Source of the DNA: Pandoraea thiooxydans
GTDB lineage: Bacteria > Pseudomonadota > Gammaproteobacteria > Burkholderiales > Burkholderiaceae
Length of the DNA: 64,000 nt
Reading direction: 5' to 3'
Assembly (NCBI RefSeq): GCF_001931675.1
Contig: NZ_CP014839.1
Coordinates: 1,364,001 to 1,428,000, forward strand
Below, in pieces: positions 16,882 through 25,364 of the stretch (the stretch's first letter is position 1; each line of letters starts with the position of its first letter). A program made the translations under genes and the position numbers. The notes below the pieces were generated by a model. It was given only the letters and a program-made list of their open reading frames with translations. It made no database searches and was not told where the DNA came from.

Positions 16882-16896
16882 TTGAACGATGTTCAA
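16882..16896. promoter_or_regulatory. TetR operator palindrome
   Basis: TTGAAC-GAT-GTTCAA, a perfect 15-bp dyad just upstream of the TetR start at 16868. A second copy of its left side in inverted form (CATCGTTCA at 16904-16912) pairs with TGAACGATG (16883-16891), so two overlapping dyads exist, as in many TetR control regions. Confidence 0.7.
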
Positions 16897-17050
16897 TATT
16901 GTGCATCGTTCATGAATTATGTGCAACACGAAGCATGGCGGTCGATGCGGGCGAAATCTGTCCGGCGGCGCGTTCGCCATGACACGGCAGCCGGTTTCGC
17001 GCGCTGGTCTGCCCCGATCCCGACCCGCTCGCTACGTTTTCAACACCCTG

Positions 17051-17911
17051 CTAGTGCAGATGCCGCAGCTTGTCCGGATTGCGCACCACGTAAATGGCGC
17101 GCACCTTGCCGTCCTCGATTTCGAGGGCGGTCGTCTGCAGTTCGCCGTCGGCCTCGCGCGTGATGAAGCCCGGCAGGCCGTTGATCAGGCACGCGCGCAC
17201 GAAGGTCGAGGCGTGCTCGCGGAACAGGTCGGCCAGGCGCGCGTGCACCGCCATCACCGCTTCGAAACCGAGGACCGGGTGGCCAGCGGCCGATCGCTTG
17301 CCGCCGCCGTCCGCATGGATGCTCACGTCGGCGGCCAACAGCGCGCCGAGCGCACTCATGTCGCCGCTGCGCGAAGCCGCGAAGAACGCCTCGGCGAGCT
17401 TCAGGCCGTGCTGCTTCTCGACCTGAAAGCGCGGGCGTGATTCCCGCACATGGGCGCGCGCCCGGGTCGCGAGTTGACGGCACGCGGCGGGCTCGCGCTG
17501 GATGGTCGCGGCGATTTCGTCGAACTCCAGCCCGAACACGTCATGCAGCAGGAACGCCGCGCGCTCGAGCGGCGAGAGACGTTCGAGCGCGAGCATCAGC
17601 GGCAGCGTGATGTCGTCCTGCGGGTCTTCCTCCACGACCGGCTCGGGCAGCCATGGGCCGATGTAGGTCTCGCGCTGATGCCTGGCCGACTTGAGCTGGT
17701 CGAGGCACAGCCGCATCACCATGCGGCGCAGGTAGGCCTCGGGCACGCGCACCTCGGTGCGATCGGCGTTCATCCAGCGGATGAACGCGTCCTGCACGAC
17801 GTCTTCGGCGTCGGCCACCGAGCCGAGCATCCGGTACGCGACCCGGATCAGCGTGCGCCGCAGCGGGTCGAAGCTCGCCGCGGCTTGCGTGGTGGGAGGC
17901 AGGTCCGTCAT
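17051..17911 (-). CDS. ECF41-group sigma factor with C-terminal SnoaL-like regulatory domain
   Basis: A 286-residue ECF sigma factor. Region 2 (about residues 14-80: FDPLRRTLIRVAYRMLGSVADAEDVVQDAFIRW) and region 4 (about 110-165: ERLSPLERAAFLLHDVFGLEFDEIA) are followed by a SnoaL-like domain. Three ECF41 signatures are present: WLPEP in the linker, DGGGK in HADGGGKRS and NPDKL near the end. In this group the fused tail both activates and inhibits the sigma factor and replaces an anti-sigma factor. Its start overlaps the AhpD-like gene's stop (ATGA), the classic ECF41 partner arrangement, and the matching promoter precedes that gene. Confidence 0.93.
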   Translation of the reverse strand: MTDLPPTTQAAASFDPLRRTLIRVAYRMLGSVADAEDVVQDAFIRWMNADRTEVRVPEAYLRRMVMRLCLDQLKSARHQRETYIGPWLPEPVVEEDPQDDITLPLMLALERLSPLERAAFLLHDVFGLEFDEIAATIQREPAACRQLATRARAHVRESRPRFQVEKQHGLKLAEAFFAASRSGDMSALGALLAADVSIHADGGGKRSAAGHPVLGFEAVMAVHARLADLFREHASTFVRACLINGLPGFITREADGELQTTALEIEDGKVRAIYVVRNPDKLRHLH

Positions 17912-18378
17912 TCGGCCGCAACCCTGGCGGCTTTCAGCGCCGCCGGATCGGCCCACAGGCCGAAGCCGACCGCGAGGCGGTTCCAGCCGTTGATGACGTT
18001 GACGAGCAGCGTAAGGTTCACCTGTTCCTCCTGACTGAAATGATCGTTGAGCGCGCTGCGCGCGCCGGCCAGCGCATGGCCTTCGCACAGTCGCGTCAGC
18101 GCGTCGGTCCAGCCGAGCGCCGCGCGTTCGCGCTCGGAATAGCACGGCGCTTCGCGCCAGGCCGCCAGCAGATACAGGCGCTGCTCGGTCTCGCCTTTGT
18201 CGCGCGCATCGGTCGCGTGAATGTTAATGCAGTTCGCGCATCCGTTGATCTGCGACGCGCGCACTTCGACCAGCGCAACCAGGCTGGGCTCGAGGCTGCC
18301 GGCCGCGGCCAGCGATGTGCTCATCCAGGTTTTCATCAGGGCGGGGGCGGCGGCGAACGGATCGAGCTTGGCAGTCAT
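17908..18378 (-). CDS. Carboxymuconolactone decarboxylase/AhpD-like protein (ECF41 partner)
   Basis: A 156-residue AhpD-like protein with the redox motif C47-A-N-C50 in NGCANCINIHATDARDKGE and the downstream helix YSERERAALGWTDALTRL. It belongs to the carboxymuconolactone decarboxylase/alkylhydroperoxidase group that is the standard target of ECF41 sigma factors. It probably acts in peroxide or organic-radical detoxification. The start at 18378 is set by AAGGAG seven bases upstream; longer in-frame starts would include the ECF41 promoter itself. It is first in the operon with the sigma factor. Confidence 0.9.
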   Translation of the reverse strand: MTAKLDPFAAAPALMKTWMSTSLAAAGSLEPSLVALVEVRASQINGCANCINIHATDARDKGETEQRLYLLAAWREAPCYSERERAALGWTDALTRLCEGHALAGARSALNDHFSQEEQVNLTLLVNVINGWNRLAVGFGLWADPAALKAARVAAE

Positions 18379-18412
18379 GTGACATCTCCTTTGGTGAGGG
18401 TTCACCTGACAT

Positions 18413-18439
18413 GACGAGCGGGCGGCCTCGCGTGTGACA
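18413..18439 (-). promoter_or_regulatory. ECF41-type promoter
   Basis: Read on the minus strand: TGTCACA (-35, 18439-18433), 16 bp, then CGTC (-10, 18416-18413). This matches the published ECF41 consensus TGTCACA-N16-CGTC and lies 34 bp before the AhpD-like start. It implies that the ECF41 factor drives its own operon. Confidence 0.85.
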
Positions 18440-18550
18440 TCGGCGCGAAAAATTTTTCGGGCACCGCACGGGCCGCGCATGCGTGCGCGCCGGGTTCGAC
18501 GCATCGGACAAGGGTTAACGCGCATTGCGACTCATGTCGTTTCATATAAA

Positions 18551-18560
18551 CATATATATG
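18551..18560. promoter_or_regulatory. CATATATATG palindrome before GntR gene
   Basis: A 10-bp perfect palindrome in an AT-rich patch (18540-18580), 13 bp before the GntR start. It is plausible as an autoregulatory site or as part of the promoter. Confidence 0.3.
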
Positions 18561-18573
18561 ACTAAACGACCAA

Positions 18574-19308
18574 ATGATATTTGCCATGCAAATCGACAAC
18601 CGCTTGCCGCGCTACCAGCGCCTGCGTGACGAGTTGGCCGCACAGATCGCCGAGCGGCGCTGGCGGCCGGGCGAGGCCATTCCCACCGAGCAGGAGCTCG
18701 CGCGCAGTTACGACGTTGCGGTGGGCACGGTGCGCAAGGCCGTGGATGTGCTGGTCGCCGAGGGCATGCTCGAGCGCTTTCAGGGGCGCGGCACGTTTGT
18801 GCGGCGGGTGAGTTTCGATGGTTCGCTGTTTCGCTTTTTCCGGTTTCAGAGCCGGCTTGGCGAGCGCCGCATTCCGTCGAGCCGCATTCTGAAGCGCGAA
18901 GTGCTCGAGGCGCCGTCCGCCGTTTCGTCGGCGCTGCAGATCGCGCCGAATGCCAAGGTGATTCGCATGTCGCGGCTGCGGATCATCGATGACGCCCCGA
19001 TGCTCGCCGAGGAGATCTGGCTGCCTTACGAGCCTTTTGCCGCCTTCGCCGAGCTCGACCTCGCCGACATCGGCGATCTGCTGTACCCCGTCTACGAGGC
19101 GCAGTGCGGCCAGGTGGTCGCATCGGCCAACGAGACCCTGACCGTGGAGACGGTCGATCCGATGCACGCGCGGCTGTTGCGTATCGAGCGCGGCGCGCCG
19201 GTGGTGGTGATCGAGCGGCTGGCCTTCGGCTACGACCGTCGCCCGCTCGAATGGCGGCGCTCGCGCGGGCCGGCCAGTGAATTCCTTTACCAGGTCGAGA
19301 TCCGCTAG
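18574..19308 (+). CDS. GntR/HutC-family regulator with UTRA domain
   Basis: A 244-residue regulator. The GntR winged helix covers about residues 8-75 (LPRYQRLRDELAAQIAERRWRPGEAIPTEQELARSYDVAVGTVRKAVDVLVAEGMLERFQGRGTFV). The UTRA effector domain covers about 95-240 and ends LEWRRSRGPASEFLYQVEIR. HutC-type proteins bind a pathway metabolite through UTRA. No ribosome site separates the two possible starts (18574 and 18586). It leads directly into an MFS carrier and an amidohydrolase, so it probably controls a small catabolic operon. Confidence 0.9.
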   Translation: MIFAMQIDNRLPRYQRLRDELAAQIAERRWRPGEAIPTEQELARSYDVAVGTVRKAVDVLVAEGMLERFQGRGTFVRRVSFDGSLFRFFRFQSRLGERRIPSSRILKREVLEAPSAVSSALQIAPNAKVIRMSRLRIIDDAPMLAEEIWLPYEPFAAFAELDLADIGDLLYPVYEAQCGQVVASANETLTVETVDPMHARLLRIERGAPVVVIERLAFGYDRRPLEWRRSRGPASEFLYQVEIR

Positions 19309-19345
19309 AGATCGTCGCGACCGCTGTCAATGATTGAGGAGACCC

Positions 19346-20641
19346 ATGATGTTCAGTTGGTTCAAGCAAATATCGTCGTCCGAAAAGCGTACCTTCTGGG
19401 CGTGCTTCGGCGGCTGGGCGCTCGATGCGCTCGACGTGCAGATGTTCAGTCTGGTGATTCCGGCGATCATCGCCGAATGGGCGATCAGTAAAACCCAGGC
19501 CGGTTATGTGGGCGGGGCCACGCTGATCGCCTCGGCGGTAGGTGGCTGGATTGCCGGTGCCATGGCCGACCGCATCGGGCGGGTGCGCACCTTGCAGATC
19601 ACGATCGCGTTTTTTGCAGTGTTTACTTTCGCCTCGGCGTTCGCGCAGGACTACACGCAGTTTCTGCTGCTGAAAACGCTGCAGGGCCTCGGTTTCGGCG
19701 GCGAGTGGGCCGCCGGCGCGGTGCTGATGGCCGAGTCGATCCGCCCCGAGCATCGCGGCAGGGCGATGGGCACGGTGCAAAGCGCCTGGGCGGTCGGCTG
19801 GGCCGCCGCGGTGCTTCTCTATATGCTGGCGTTTTCCGTGATGCCCGCGCATATGGCCTGGCGCGCGATGTTCGCCGCCGGTATTTTGCCCGCGCTGCTC
19901 ATTCTTTACGTGCGCCGTCATGTCAAGGAGCCCGAGGCGCCGCGCCAGGCGGCGCGCAACGCCGGCAACCGCGACGACAGCGCGCCGCTGGTCGGCATCT
20001 TCTCGCCGCGCATGCTGCGCATGACGCTGGTCGGCGCGCTGCTGGGCGTGGGCGCGCACGGTGGCTACTATGCGCTGATGACCTGGCTGCCGACTTACCT
20101 GAAGACCGAGCGGCACCTCTCGGTGCTCGGCACCGGCGGGTATCTGGCGGTGATCATCTTCGCGTTCTTTTGCGGTTGCGTGGCCAGTTCTCACTTGCTC
20201 GACCGCATTGGCCGGCGCGGCACGATCCTGTCGTTCGCGATTTGCTGCGTGGCCACGGTGCTGATCTACCTGTTCCTGCCGCTCGGCAACGCCGCGATGC
20301 TGGTGCTGGGCTTTCCGCTGGGGTTTTTCGCCGCGGGGATTCCGGCCAGCATGGGCGCGCTGTTCAGCGAGTTGTATCCGCGCGGCGTGCGTGGCACGGG
20401 CGTCGGATTCTGCTATAACTTCGGACGCGTCGCGTCGGCCGCTTTCCCGGTGCTGGTCGGGCATATGGCTGCGAGCATGCCGCTGGGCTATGCGATCGGG
20501 ATCGATGCGGCGATTGCCTATAGTATCGTCGCGCTGGCCGTGCTGATGCTGCCCGAGACGCGCGGGCGCTCGCTGGCCGAGAGCCTGCCCGGCGGCGAGC
20601 CGGCGCAGGCAGCCACGGCCGGCCATCAGGCCCGCTACTGA
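19346..20641 (+). CDS. MFS transporter, AAHS/sugar-acid symporter type
   Basis: A 431-residue MFS importer with the hallmark GGWALDALDVQMFSLVIPAI in helix 1, GAMADRIGRVRTLQ in loop 2-3, and LKTLQGLGFGGEWAAGAVLMAESIRPEHRGRAMG in helices 4-5. These features are typical of the aromatic acid:H+ symporter and sialate/benzoate-like groups. The start at 19346 is set by GAGGAG just upstream; an in-frame ATG follows at 19349. It lies between the GntR regulator and the amidohydrolase and probably imports that enzyme's substrate or its precursor. Confidence 0.9.
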   Translation: MMFSWFKQISSSEKRTFWACFGGWALDALDVQMFSLVIPAIIAEWAISKTQAGYVGGATLIASAVGGWIAGAMADRIGRVRTLQITIAFFAVFTFASAFAQDYTQFLLLKTLQGLGFGGEWAAGAVLMAESIRPEHRGRAMGTVQSAWAVGWAAAVLLYMLAFSVMPAHMAWRAMFAAGILPALLILYVRRHVKEPEAPRQAARNAGNRDDSAPLVGIFSPRMLRMTLVGALLGVGAHGGYYALMTWLPTYLKTERHLSVLGTGGYLAVIIFAFFCGCVASSHLLDRIGRRGTILSFAICCVATVLIYLFLPLGNAAMLVLGFPLGFFAAGIPASMGALFSELYPRGVRGTGVGFCYNFGRVASAAFPVLVGHMAASMPLGYAIGIDAAIAYSIVALAVLMLPETRGRSLAESLPGGEPAQAATAGHQARY

Positions 20642-20718
20642 GGCGCGCGGCGCTGCAGCCGCGCCGTGAGAGACTTCAATATGCCGGTGCGGCGGGTCGT
20701 TGGCCCGCCGCACCGACG

Positions 20719-21612
20719 ATGTTTATGCAAAACGTATCGACCATGCTGGAGATTTCCGACTCGCTCGCCTGCGCGGCTTCGCCGCGTGCCGAAGCCATCA
20801 CGGCCATCGATACGCACGCGCACGTGTTCGTGCGCGATCTGCCGTTGGCGCGGCAACGCCGCTACGCGCCGGGTTACGACGCGCCGCTTGGCGCCTATCT
20901 GGCGCAACTGGATGCGCACGGCGTGTCGCATGGGGTGCTGGTGCAACCCAGTTTTCTGGGAACCGACAACGCCTATTTGCTGCAATCGCTCGCCGCGCAA
21001 CCGGAACGGCTGCGCGGCATCGTGGTGATCGACCCGCTCGAGGCCGCCGCGGATGCGCAGCGGCTGCAGCGATGGGCGCGGGCCGGCGTGGTCGGCATTC
21101 GCCTGAATCTGCTCGGCATGCCCGATCCCGATTTCGCTGCCGCCGCGTGGCAAACGCTGCTGCCGAGCCTGGCGGCATTGGGCTGGCAGATCGAATTGCA
21201 GTGCGAAGCGTCGCGGCTGGCCCGGTTGGTTCGGCCGCTGCTCGAACACGGCCTGGACGTCGTGATCGACCATTTCGGCTTGCCGGATCCGGCGCAAGGC
21301 GTCACCGACCCGGGCTTTCGTTATTTGCTGACGCTGGGCGCGACGCGGCGGGTCTGGGTCAAGCTCTCGGCGGCGTACCGCAGTGCCGCGGGCGTCGCCG
21401 GCGAGGCAATCGCACGCGCGGCGACGCCGCTGCTCAGGCACGCCTTCGGGCCCGAGCGCCTGCTGTGGGGCAGCGATTGGCCGCACACCCGCTTCGAGAC
21501 CACGGTGGACTATAGCCAGGCTTGCCGCGCGATACAGGCGCTGCTGCCCGATGCCGACGAGCGGCGCGCGGTGCTGGTCGATACGCCGGCCCGACTCTTC
21601 AGGTTCGGTTGA
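20719..21612 (+). CDS. Amidohydrolase_2-family hydrolase (PDC lactonase-like)
   Basis: A TIM-barrel amidohydrolase of the COG3618 group that contains 2-pyrone-4,6-dicarboxylate hydrolase and L-fucono/rhamnono-lactonases. The metal site begins AIDTHAHVFVRD; a conserved histidine lies in VIDHFGLPDP and the aspartate in LLWGSDWPHTRFE. It probably opens a lactone. The start is uncertain: ATGs at 20719, 20725 and 20743 all precede the conserved core. It is the last gene of the GntR-MFS-hydrolase operon. The lack of partner enzymes suggests a single hydrolytic step feeding central pathways. Confidence 0.85.
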   Translation: MFMQNVSTMLEISDSLACAASPRAEAITAIDTHAHVFVRDLPLARQRRYAPGYDAPLGAYLAQLDAHGVSHGVLVQPSFLGTDNAYLLQSLAAQPERLRGIVVIDPLEAAADAQRLQRWARAGVVGIRLNLLGMPDPDFAAAAWQTLLPSLAALGWQIELQCEASRLARLVRPLLEHGLDVVIDHFGLPDPAQGVTDPGFRYLLTLGATRRVWVKLSAAYRSAAGVAGEAIARAATPLLRHAFGPERLLWGSDWPHTRFETTVDYSQACRAIQALLPDADERRAVLVDTPARLFRFG

Positions 21613-21687
21613 GGCGGCGGGGCGCCCTGCCGCCAGACGCTTGCGCCCGCCTGCCGATTTTCGCGGCGAATGGCGTCGGGCAGGGTA

Positions 21688-21723
21688 ATACAGGGTCGCG
21701 CGCCAGGCATACAGGGCTATAAT
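21688..21723 (+). promoter_or_regulatory. Promoter with 21-bp-spaced direct repeats upstream of ClC gene
   Basis: A perfect -10 TATAAT (21718-21723) has no good -35. Upstream, ATACAGGG occurs twice (21688-21695, 21709-21716) exactly 21 bp apart, two helical turns, with the second copy abutting the -10. The pattern suggests an activator-dependent or tightly repressed promoter. Confidence 0.45.
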
Positions 21724-21752
21724 GGCAGGCTTTCGCCTTTCCCCCCGAAACC

Positions 21753-23081
21753 ATGCAATTGCGCTACCTGATGGATCAACGGACATTCCAGCGCGCCTAC
21801 CGGCTGTGGCTCCACTATGGCATTTTCTGGCTTGGCGCCATTGCGGTGGGTCTGATCGCCGTGCTTTACGCTGAATTGATCGACGTCGGTTATGCCGCAT
21901 TCCTGCATGTCGCCAAACATTATCCGTGGCTGCCGCTGCTGGTCACGCCCGCGGTCAGCGCGGCGTGCGTGTGGATCACGCTGAAATTCTTCAAGGGCTC
22001 CGAGGGCAGCGGTATCCCGCAGGTGATCGCGATGCTGCACGGGCCGGCCGAGCTGGGCGAGCGGCTGCTCACGATCCGCATTCTGATCGGCAAGATTCTG
22101 GTGTCGTTTCTTGCGATTCTCGGTGGCCTGACGATTGGCCGCGAGGGTCCGACCATTCACGTCGGTTCGGCGTTGATGTATAACCTGCGCCGCTTCTATC
22201 CGAAGCGCTTCCGTGCGATGCGCGGCGTCGCGCTGGAGCGGCGGCTGGCGCTGGCCGGCGCCGCGGCAGGATTGTCGGCCGCGTTCAATGCGCCGCTGGC
22301 CGGGGTGGTGTTCGCCATCGAGGAATTGACCCGCAGTTTCGAGCAGCGTACCAGCGGGGTGCTGATCACCGCGATTATCTTCGCCGGTATCGTCTCGCTG
22401 GGTCTGCAGGGCAACTACACTTATTTCGGCACCATCAATATCGGCTCGCGCTTTCCCGATCTGCTGGTCGTGGCCGTGGCGATGATCGGCGTGCTCGCGG
22501 GCTGCGCCGGCGGCATCTTCTGCTGGCTGCTGCTCAATACCTCGCGCTGGATGCCGGCCTCCGTGTTCGCGCTGCGCGCCAAGCGCCCGGTTTACTTCGG
22601 CGCCCTGTTCGGTCTGGTGATCGCCGTGGTCGGCGTGGCCTCGGGCGGCCACACGTTCGGCAGCGGCTACGCCGAAGCGCGCTCGATGCTGGATCAGCGC
22701 GGTCACTTCACGGTGTTTTACCCGGCGCTCAAAATGGTGTCGATGGTCGGCTCGTATTTGCCGGGCTCGCCGGGCGGGCTGTTCGCGCCGTCGCTGGCAA
22801 TCGGCGCAGGCATCGGCAATACGCTGCACCTGGTGTTTTCGCAAATGCAGTTGCCGATGCTTATCGCGCTGGGCATGGTCGGCTATCTGGCCGCCGTCAC
22901 GCAGAGCCCGATCACCGCGTTCGTCATCGTCATCGAGATGATCAACGGTCACGCGCTGGTGATCGCGCTGATGGCCACCGCGCTTATCTCCAGCCGCGTC
23001 TCGAGCTTCTTTGCGCCGCCGCTGTACGAGGCGCTGTCGGAGCGCTATCACAGTAACGAGCACAAGCAACCGGCAGCATGA
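21753..23081 (+). CDS. ClC-family chloride channel/transporter
   Basis: A 442-residue ClC protein with about ten or more helices. The selectivity-filter motifs are intact: GSEGSGIPQVI, GREGPTIHVGSAL (with the gating glutamate) and GSPGGLFAPSLAIGAGIG. It lacks C-terminal CBS domains, as usual for bacterial members. The gating glutamate suggests Cl-/H+ exchange, or fluoride-independent acid resistance, but coupling cannot be read from sequence alone. It is a single gene downstream of the amidohydrolase with its own -10 element, and convergent with the SDR gene. Confidence 0.93.
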   Translation: MQLRYLMDQRTFQRAYRLWLHYGIFWLGAIAVGLIAVLYAELIDVGYAAFLHVAKHYPWLPLLVTPAVSAACVWITLKFFKGSEGSGIPQVIAMLHGPAELGERLLTIRILIGKILVSFLAILGGLTIGREGPTIHVGSALMYNLRRFYPKRFRAMRGVALERRLALAGAAAGLSAAFNAPLAGVVFAIEELTRSFEQRTSGVLITAIIFAGIVSLGLQGNYTYFGTINIGSRFPDLLVVAVAMIGVLAGCAGGIFCWLLLNTSRWMPASVFALRAKRPVYFGALFGLVIAVVGVASGGHTFGSGYAEARSMLDQRGHFTVFYPALKMVSMVGSYLPGSPGGLFAPSLAIGAGIGNTLHLVFSQMQLPMLIALGMVGYLAAVTQSPITAFVIVIEMINGHALVIALMATALISSRVSSFFAPPLYEALSERYHSNEHKQPAA

Positions 23082-23088
23082 CCGGCGC

Positions 23089-23793
23089 TCACCAGGGCAC
23101 GACGCGGCCGAGATAATCCAGATACTGCAACCCGGGGCGGTCCTGCTGCGTCTCGATGACGCTCACCAGCGCGGGAATGCTCTCGTCGATGCTCAGGCGC
23201 GCATCGGGCCCGCCCATATCGGTGCGTACCCAGCCAGGCGCCATCAGCAACAGGGCGCGTGAGTCGCCGGCGTGGCGCGCGGCAAAGCTGCGCATGAACA
23301 TATTGAGCGCGGCCTTGCTGCCGCGATAGACCTCGTAGTTGCCGTTCTGGTTGTTGGCGACGCTGCCCTGACCGGACGACATTACGCCGATCGTGCCGTC
23401 CGGCGCGACGAGATCCTCGAACGCCTCGACGACTCGCATCGGCGCCAGCGCGTTGGTCACCATCACACGAACGAACTCCCCGGTCGAGACATCGGCGATC
23501 GTCTCGCGATCATCGTTCTTGACGCCCGCATTCACAAACAGCAGGTCCAGCCGGCGCGTCGCCAGGCGTGTGCGCAAAGCCGCGATTTCGTCTTCGCGCG
23601 TGATGTCGACGGTCTCGACTTCGAGCATGCCGGCGCCATCCTGGGCGAGGCGGCGCAAGCGTTCCGTCGAGTTCGCCCGGGCGGTGGCGATAACCCGCCA
23701 GCCCCGCTTCAGGTATTCCTCGACCATGGCAAACCCGAGCCCACGGGAGGCTCCGACGAGCAGGGCGGTTTTATGCGGCGATGGATGTTGCAT
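23089..23793 (-). CDS. Short-chain dehydrogenase/reductase
   Basis: A 234-residue SDR. The cofactor motif is LLVGASRGLGFAMVEEYLKRGWRV, followed by VNAGV in place of NNAG and the catalytic YxxxK as YRGSKAALN. The upstream active-site serine region is GVMSSGQGSV, and the C-terminus is shorter than typical. It reduces a carbonyl or oxidises an alcohol with NAD(P)(H); the substrate is unknown. AAGGAG lies before the ATG at 23793. It is divergent from the LysR gene at 23993, its likely regulator, and convergent with ClC (7 bp apart). Confidence 0.88.
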   Translation of the reverse strand: MQHPSPHKTALLVGASRGLGFAMVEEYLKRGWRVIATARANSTERLRRLAQDGAGMLEVETVDITREDEIAALRTRLATRRLDLLFVNAGVKNDDRETIADVSTGEFVRVMVTNALAPMRVVEAFEDLVAPDGTIGVMSSGQGSVANNQNGNYEVYRGSKAALNMFMRSFAARHAGDSRALLLMAPGWVRTDMGGPDARLSIDESIPALVSVIETQQDRPGLQYLDYLGRVVPW

Positions 23794-23992
23794 GGGCGAC
23801 TCCTTGGGGACAAGACGGCTTCGCGCAGGCGGCCGACGCATGGTCGGCGGCAACGTGGAGCGAGCCGGCCCGGCCAATATAGCGACGCGCCGGCCATGGC
23901 GGAAGGCGCGGCGGATGCACTGCTTGCATGCGTCACACGCCATGTCCGCCGGCCGGGCGCCCCGGCCCATGGCTGCGTGCTAGGATTCGCGC

Positions 23993-24916
23993 ATGGCTGA
24001 ACTCGATTTGAACCTGCTCGTCGCGCTCGATGCGCTGCTCGCCGAAGGCAGTGTCGCGGGAGCGGCGCGCCGGCTGGGCCTGAGCGCCTCGGCCATGAGC
24101 CGCACGCTGGCCCGCCTGCGCGCGGCCACCGATGATCCGTTGCTGGTGCGCGCGGGGCGCGCCATGGTGCCCACGCCGCACGCCCAGACGCTGCGCGAGC
24201 GCGCCCGGGATGCGCTGCAGCAGGCTCGCACCGTGCTGCGGCCCGCGGCGACGGAAGTCGATTTGCCGGCGCTGGATCGCACCTTTGTGATCCGGACCAA
24301 CGAGGGTTTCGTGGAAGTTTTTGGCGCATCGCTCATCGCGGCAGTCACCGCGGCCGCGCCACTGGCGCGCTTGCGCTTTGCCGCCAAAGCGGAGAAGACT
24401 GCGACGCCCTTGCGCGAAGGAGCGGCCGACCTGGAGGTCGGCGTGCTGGGCGAGATGGGGCCGGAAGTGCGCGTGCAGGCGCTGTTTCGCGATCGCTTCG
24501 TGGGTGTCGTCAGAAGCGGGCATCCGCTCGCCGCCGAGGGCGACGTGACGCTGGCGCGCTACCTGGCATTCGGCCACGTGGTCGCGTCGCGCCGGGGGCG
24601 TGCGAGCGGCCCGGTGGACGCGGCGCTCGCGGCATTGGGTTCGGCACGCACCGTGACGGCTATCGTGCCGAGTTTTTCAGCGGCGCTGGCCGTGGCTCGC
24701 GCCTCGGATCTGGTGGCGCTGGTGCCGGCCTCGATCCTGCGCGCGCAGCCGGCCGGCGCGGGCGATGGCGCGGCGATACACGCGTTCGAGCTGCCGGTGG
24801 CCACCGAGGCCATCACGGTTTCGTTGATGTGGCATCCGCGGCTGGAGGCCGACCCGGCCCACCGTTGGTTGCGGCGGTTGTTTGTTGCGGTCTGCCGGCA
24901 GCAGGAGCCGGGCTGA
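23993..24916 (+). CDS. LysR-family regulator, NodD/NahR-like
   Basis: A 307-residue LysR protein of the subgroup opening with DLNLLVALDALLAEGSVAGAARRLGLSASAMSRTLARLRAATDDPLLVRAGRAMVPTPHA, typical of NodD/NahR relatives. The effector domain is normal in length. It is divergent from the SDR gene with about 200 bp between them, so it probably controls that gene. Its stop directly abuts the stop of the convergent YciI-like gene, with no intervening base. Confidence 0.9.
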   Translation: MAELDLNLLVALDALLAEGSVAGAARRLGLSASAMSRTLARLRAATDDPLLVRAGRAMVPTPHAQTLRERARDALQQARTVLRPAATEVDLPALDRTFVIRTNEGFVEVFGASLIAAVTAAAPLARLRFAAKAEKTATPLREGAADLEVGVLGEMGPEVRVQALFRDRFVGVVRSGHPLAAEGDVTLARYLAFGHVVASRRGRASGPVDAALAALGSARTVTAIVPSFSAALAVARASDLVALVPASILRAQPAGAGDGAAIHAFELPVATEAITVSLMWHPRLEADPAHRWLRRLFVAVCRQQEPG

Positions 24917-25213
24917 TCAGCGCCCGGGCGAGAGCAGCGCCTCGAACCCGGGGGCGACTTTGGTCGCGTCGAACTCGATGACCTGATATTGCGCAACCTG
25001 CTCCCGATGAAAGGGATCCTCGGCGAGCACGGCGTCGAGTTCCGGCCGAGATAGCCCGTGGGCGAGAATGGCGCCTCCCACGCGCGGCACCTGGGGCCCG
25101 GAGGCCACGAAGTGTCCGGCCGCATAGTGACGCGCCAGATAATCCCTGTGTTCCTGGACGTGGCCCTCGACCACCTCGATGGGTTTCACGTAGCGAAGCA
25201 AAACAATAAACAT
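24917..25213 (-). CDS. YciI-like protein
   Basis: A 98-residue YciI family protein (MFIVLLRYVKPIEVVEGHVQEHRDYLARHYAAGHFVASGPQVPRVGGAILAH). The ferredoxin-like fold carries the conserved H-x-x-H/D positions (H in QEHRDYL) and the SGP motif seen in this family, whose members include small dehydrochlorinase-like or thiol-binding proteins. The biochemical role is unknown. AAGGAG precedes the ATG at 25213. It stands alone, just downstream of the RND outer-membrane gene on the same strand. Confidence 0.85.
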   Translation of the reverse strand: MFIVLLRYVKPIEVVEGHVQEHRDYLARHYAAGHFVASGPQVPRVGGAILAHGLSRPELDAVLAEDPFHREQVAQYQVIEFDATKVAPGFEALLSPGR

Positions 25214-25364
25214 CGATTTCTCCTTGGGCTGCCGGAACAACGCTTCCGGGACCCCGGTTCGTCTCGGCCGGCAGGGGGTTGCTGGCGCTCTCCAGCGCTT
25301 TGCCGTGCCTGCCGGCGATGCAGATCGACCGGATCGGGGCACGGCTCCCGTACAGTTCGGCATT

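Noticed and set aside
18983-23069. Long antisense reading frames (for example 576 and 450 codons) opposite the MFS and ClC genes
   Set aside because: Arg/His/Gln-rich translations with no family similarity; they are by-products of high GC on the strand opposite well-supported genes.
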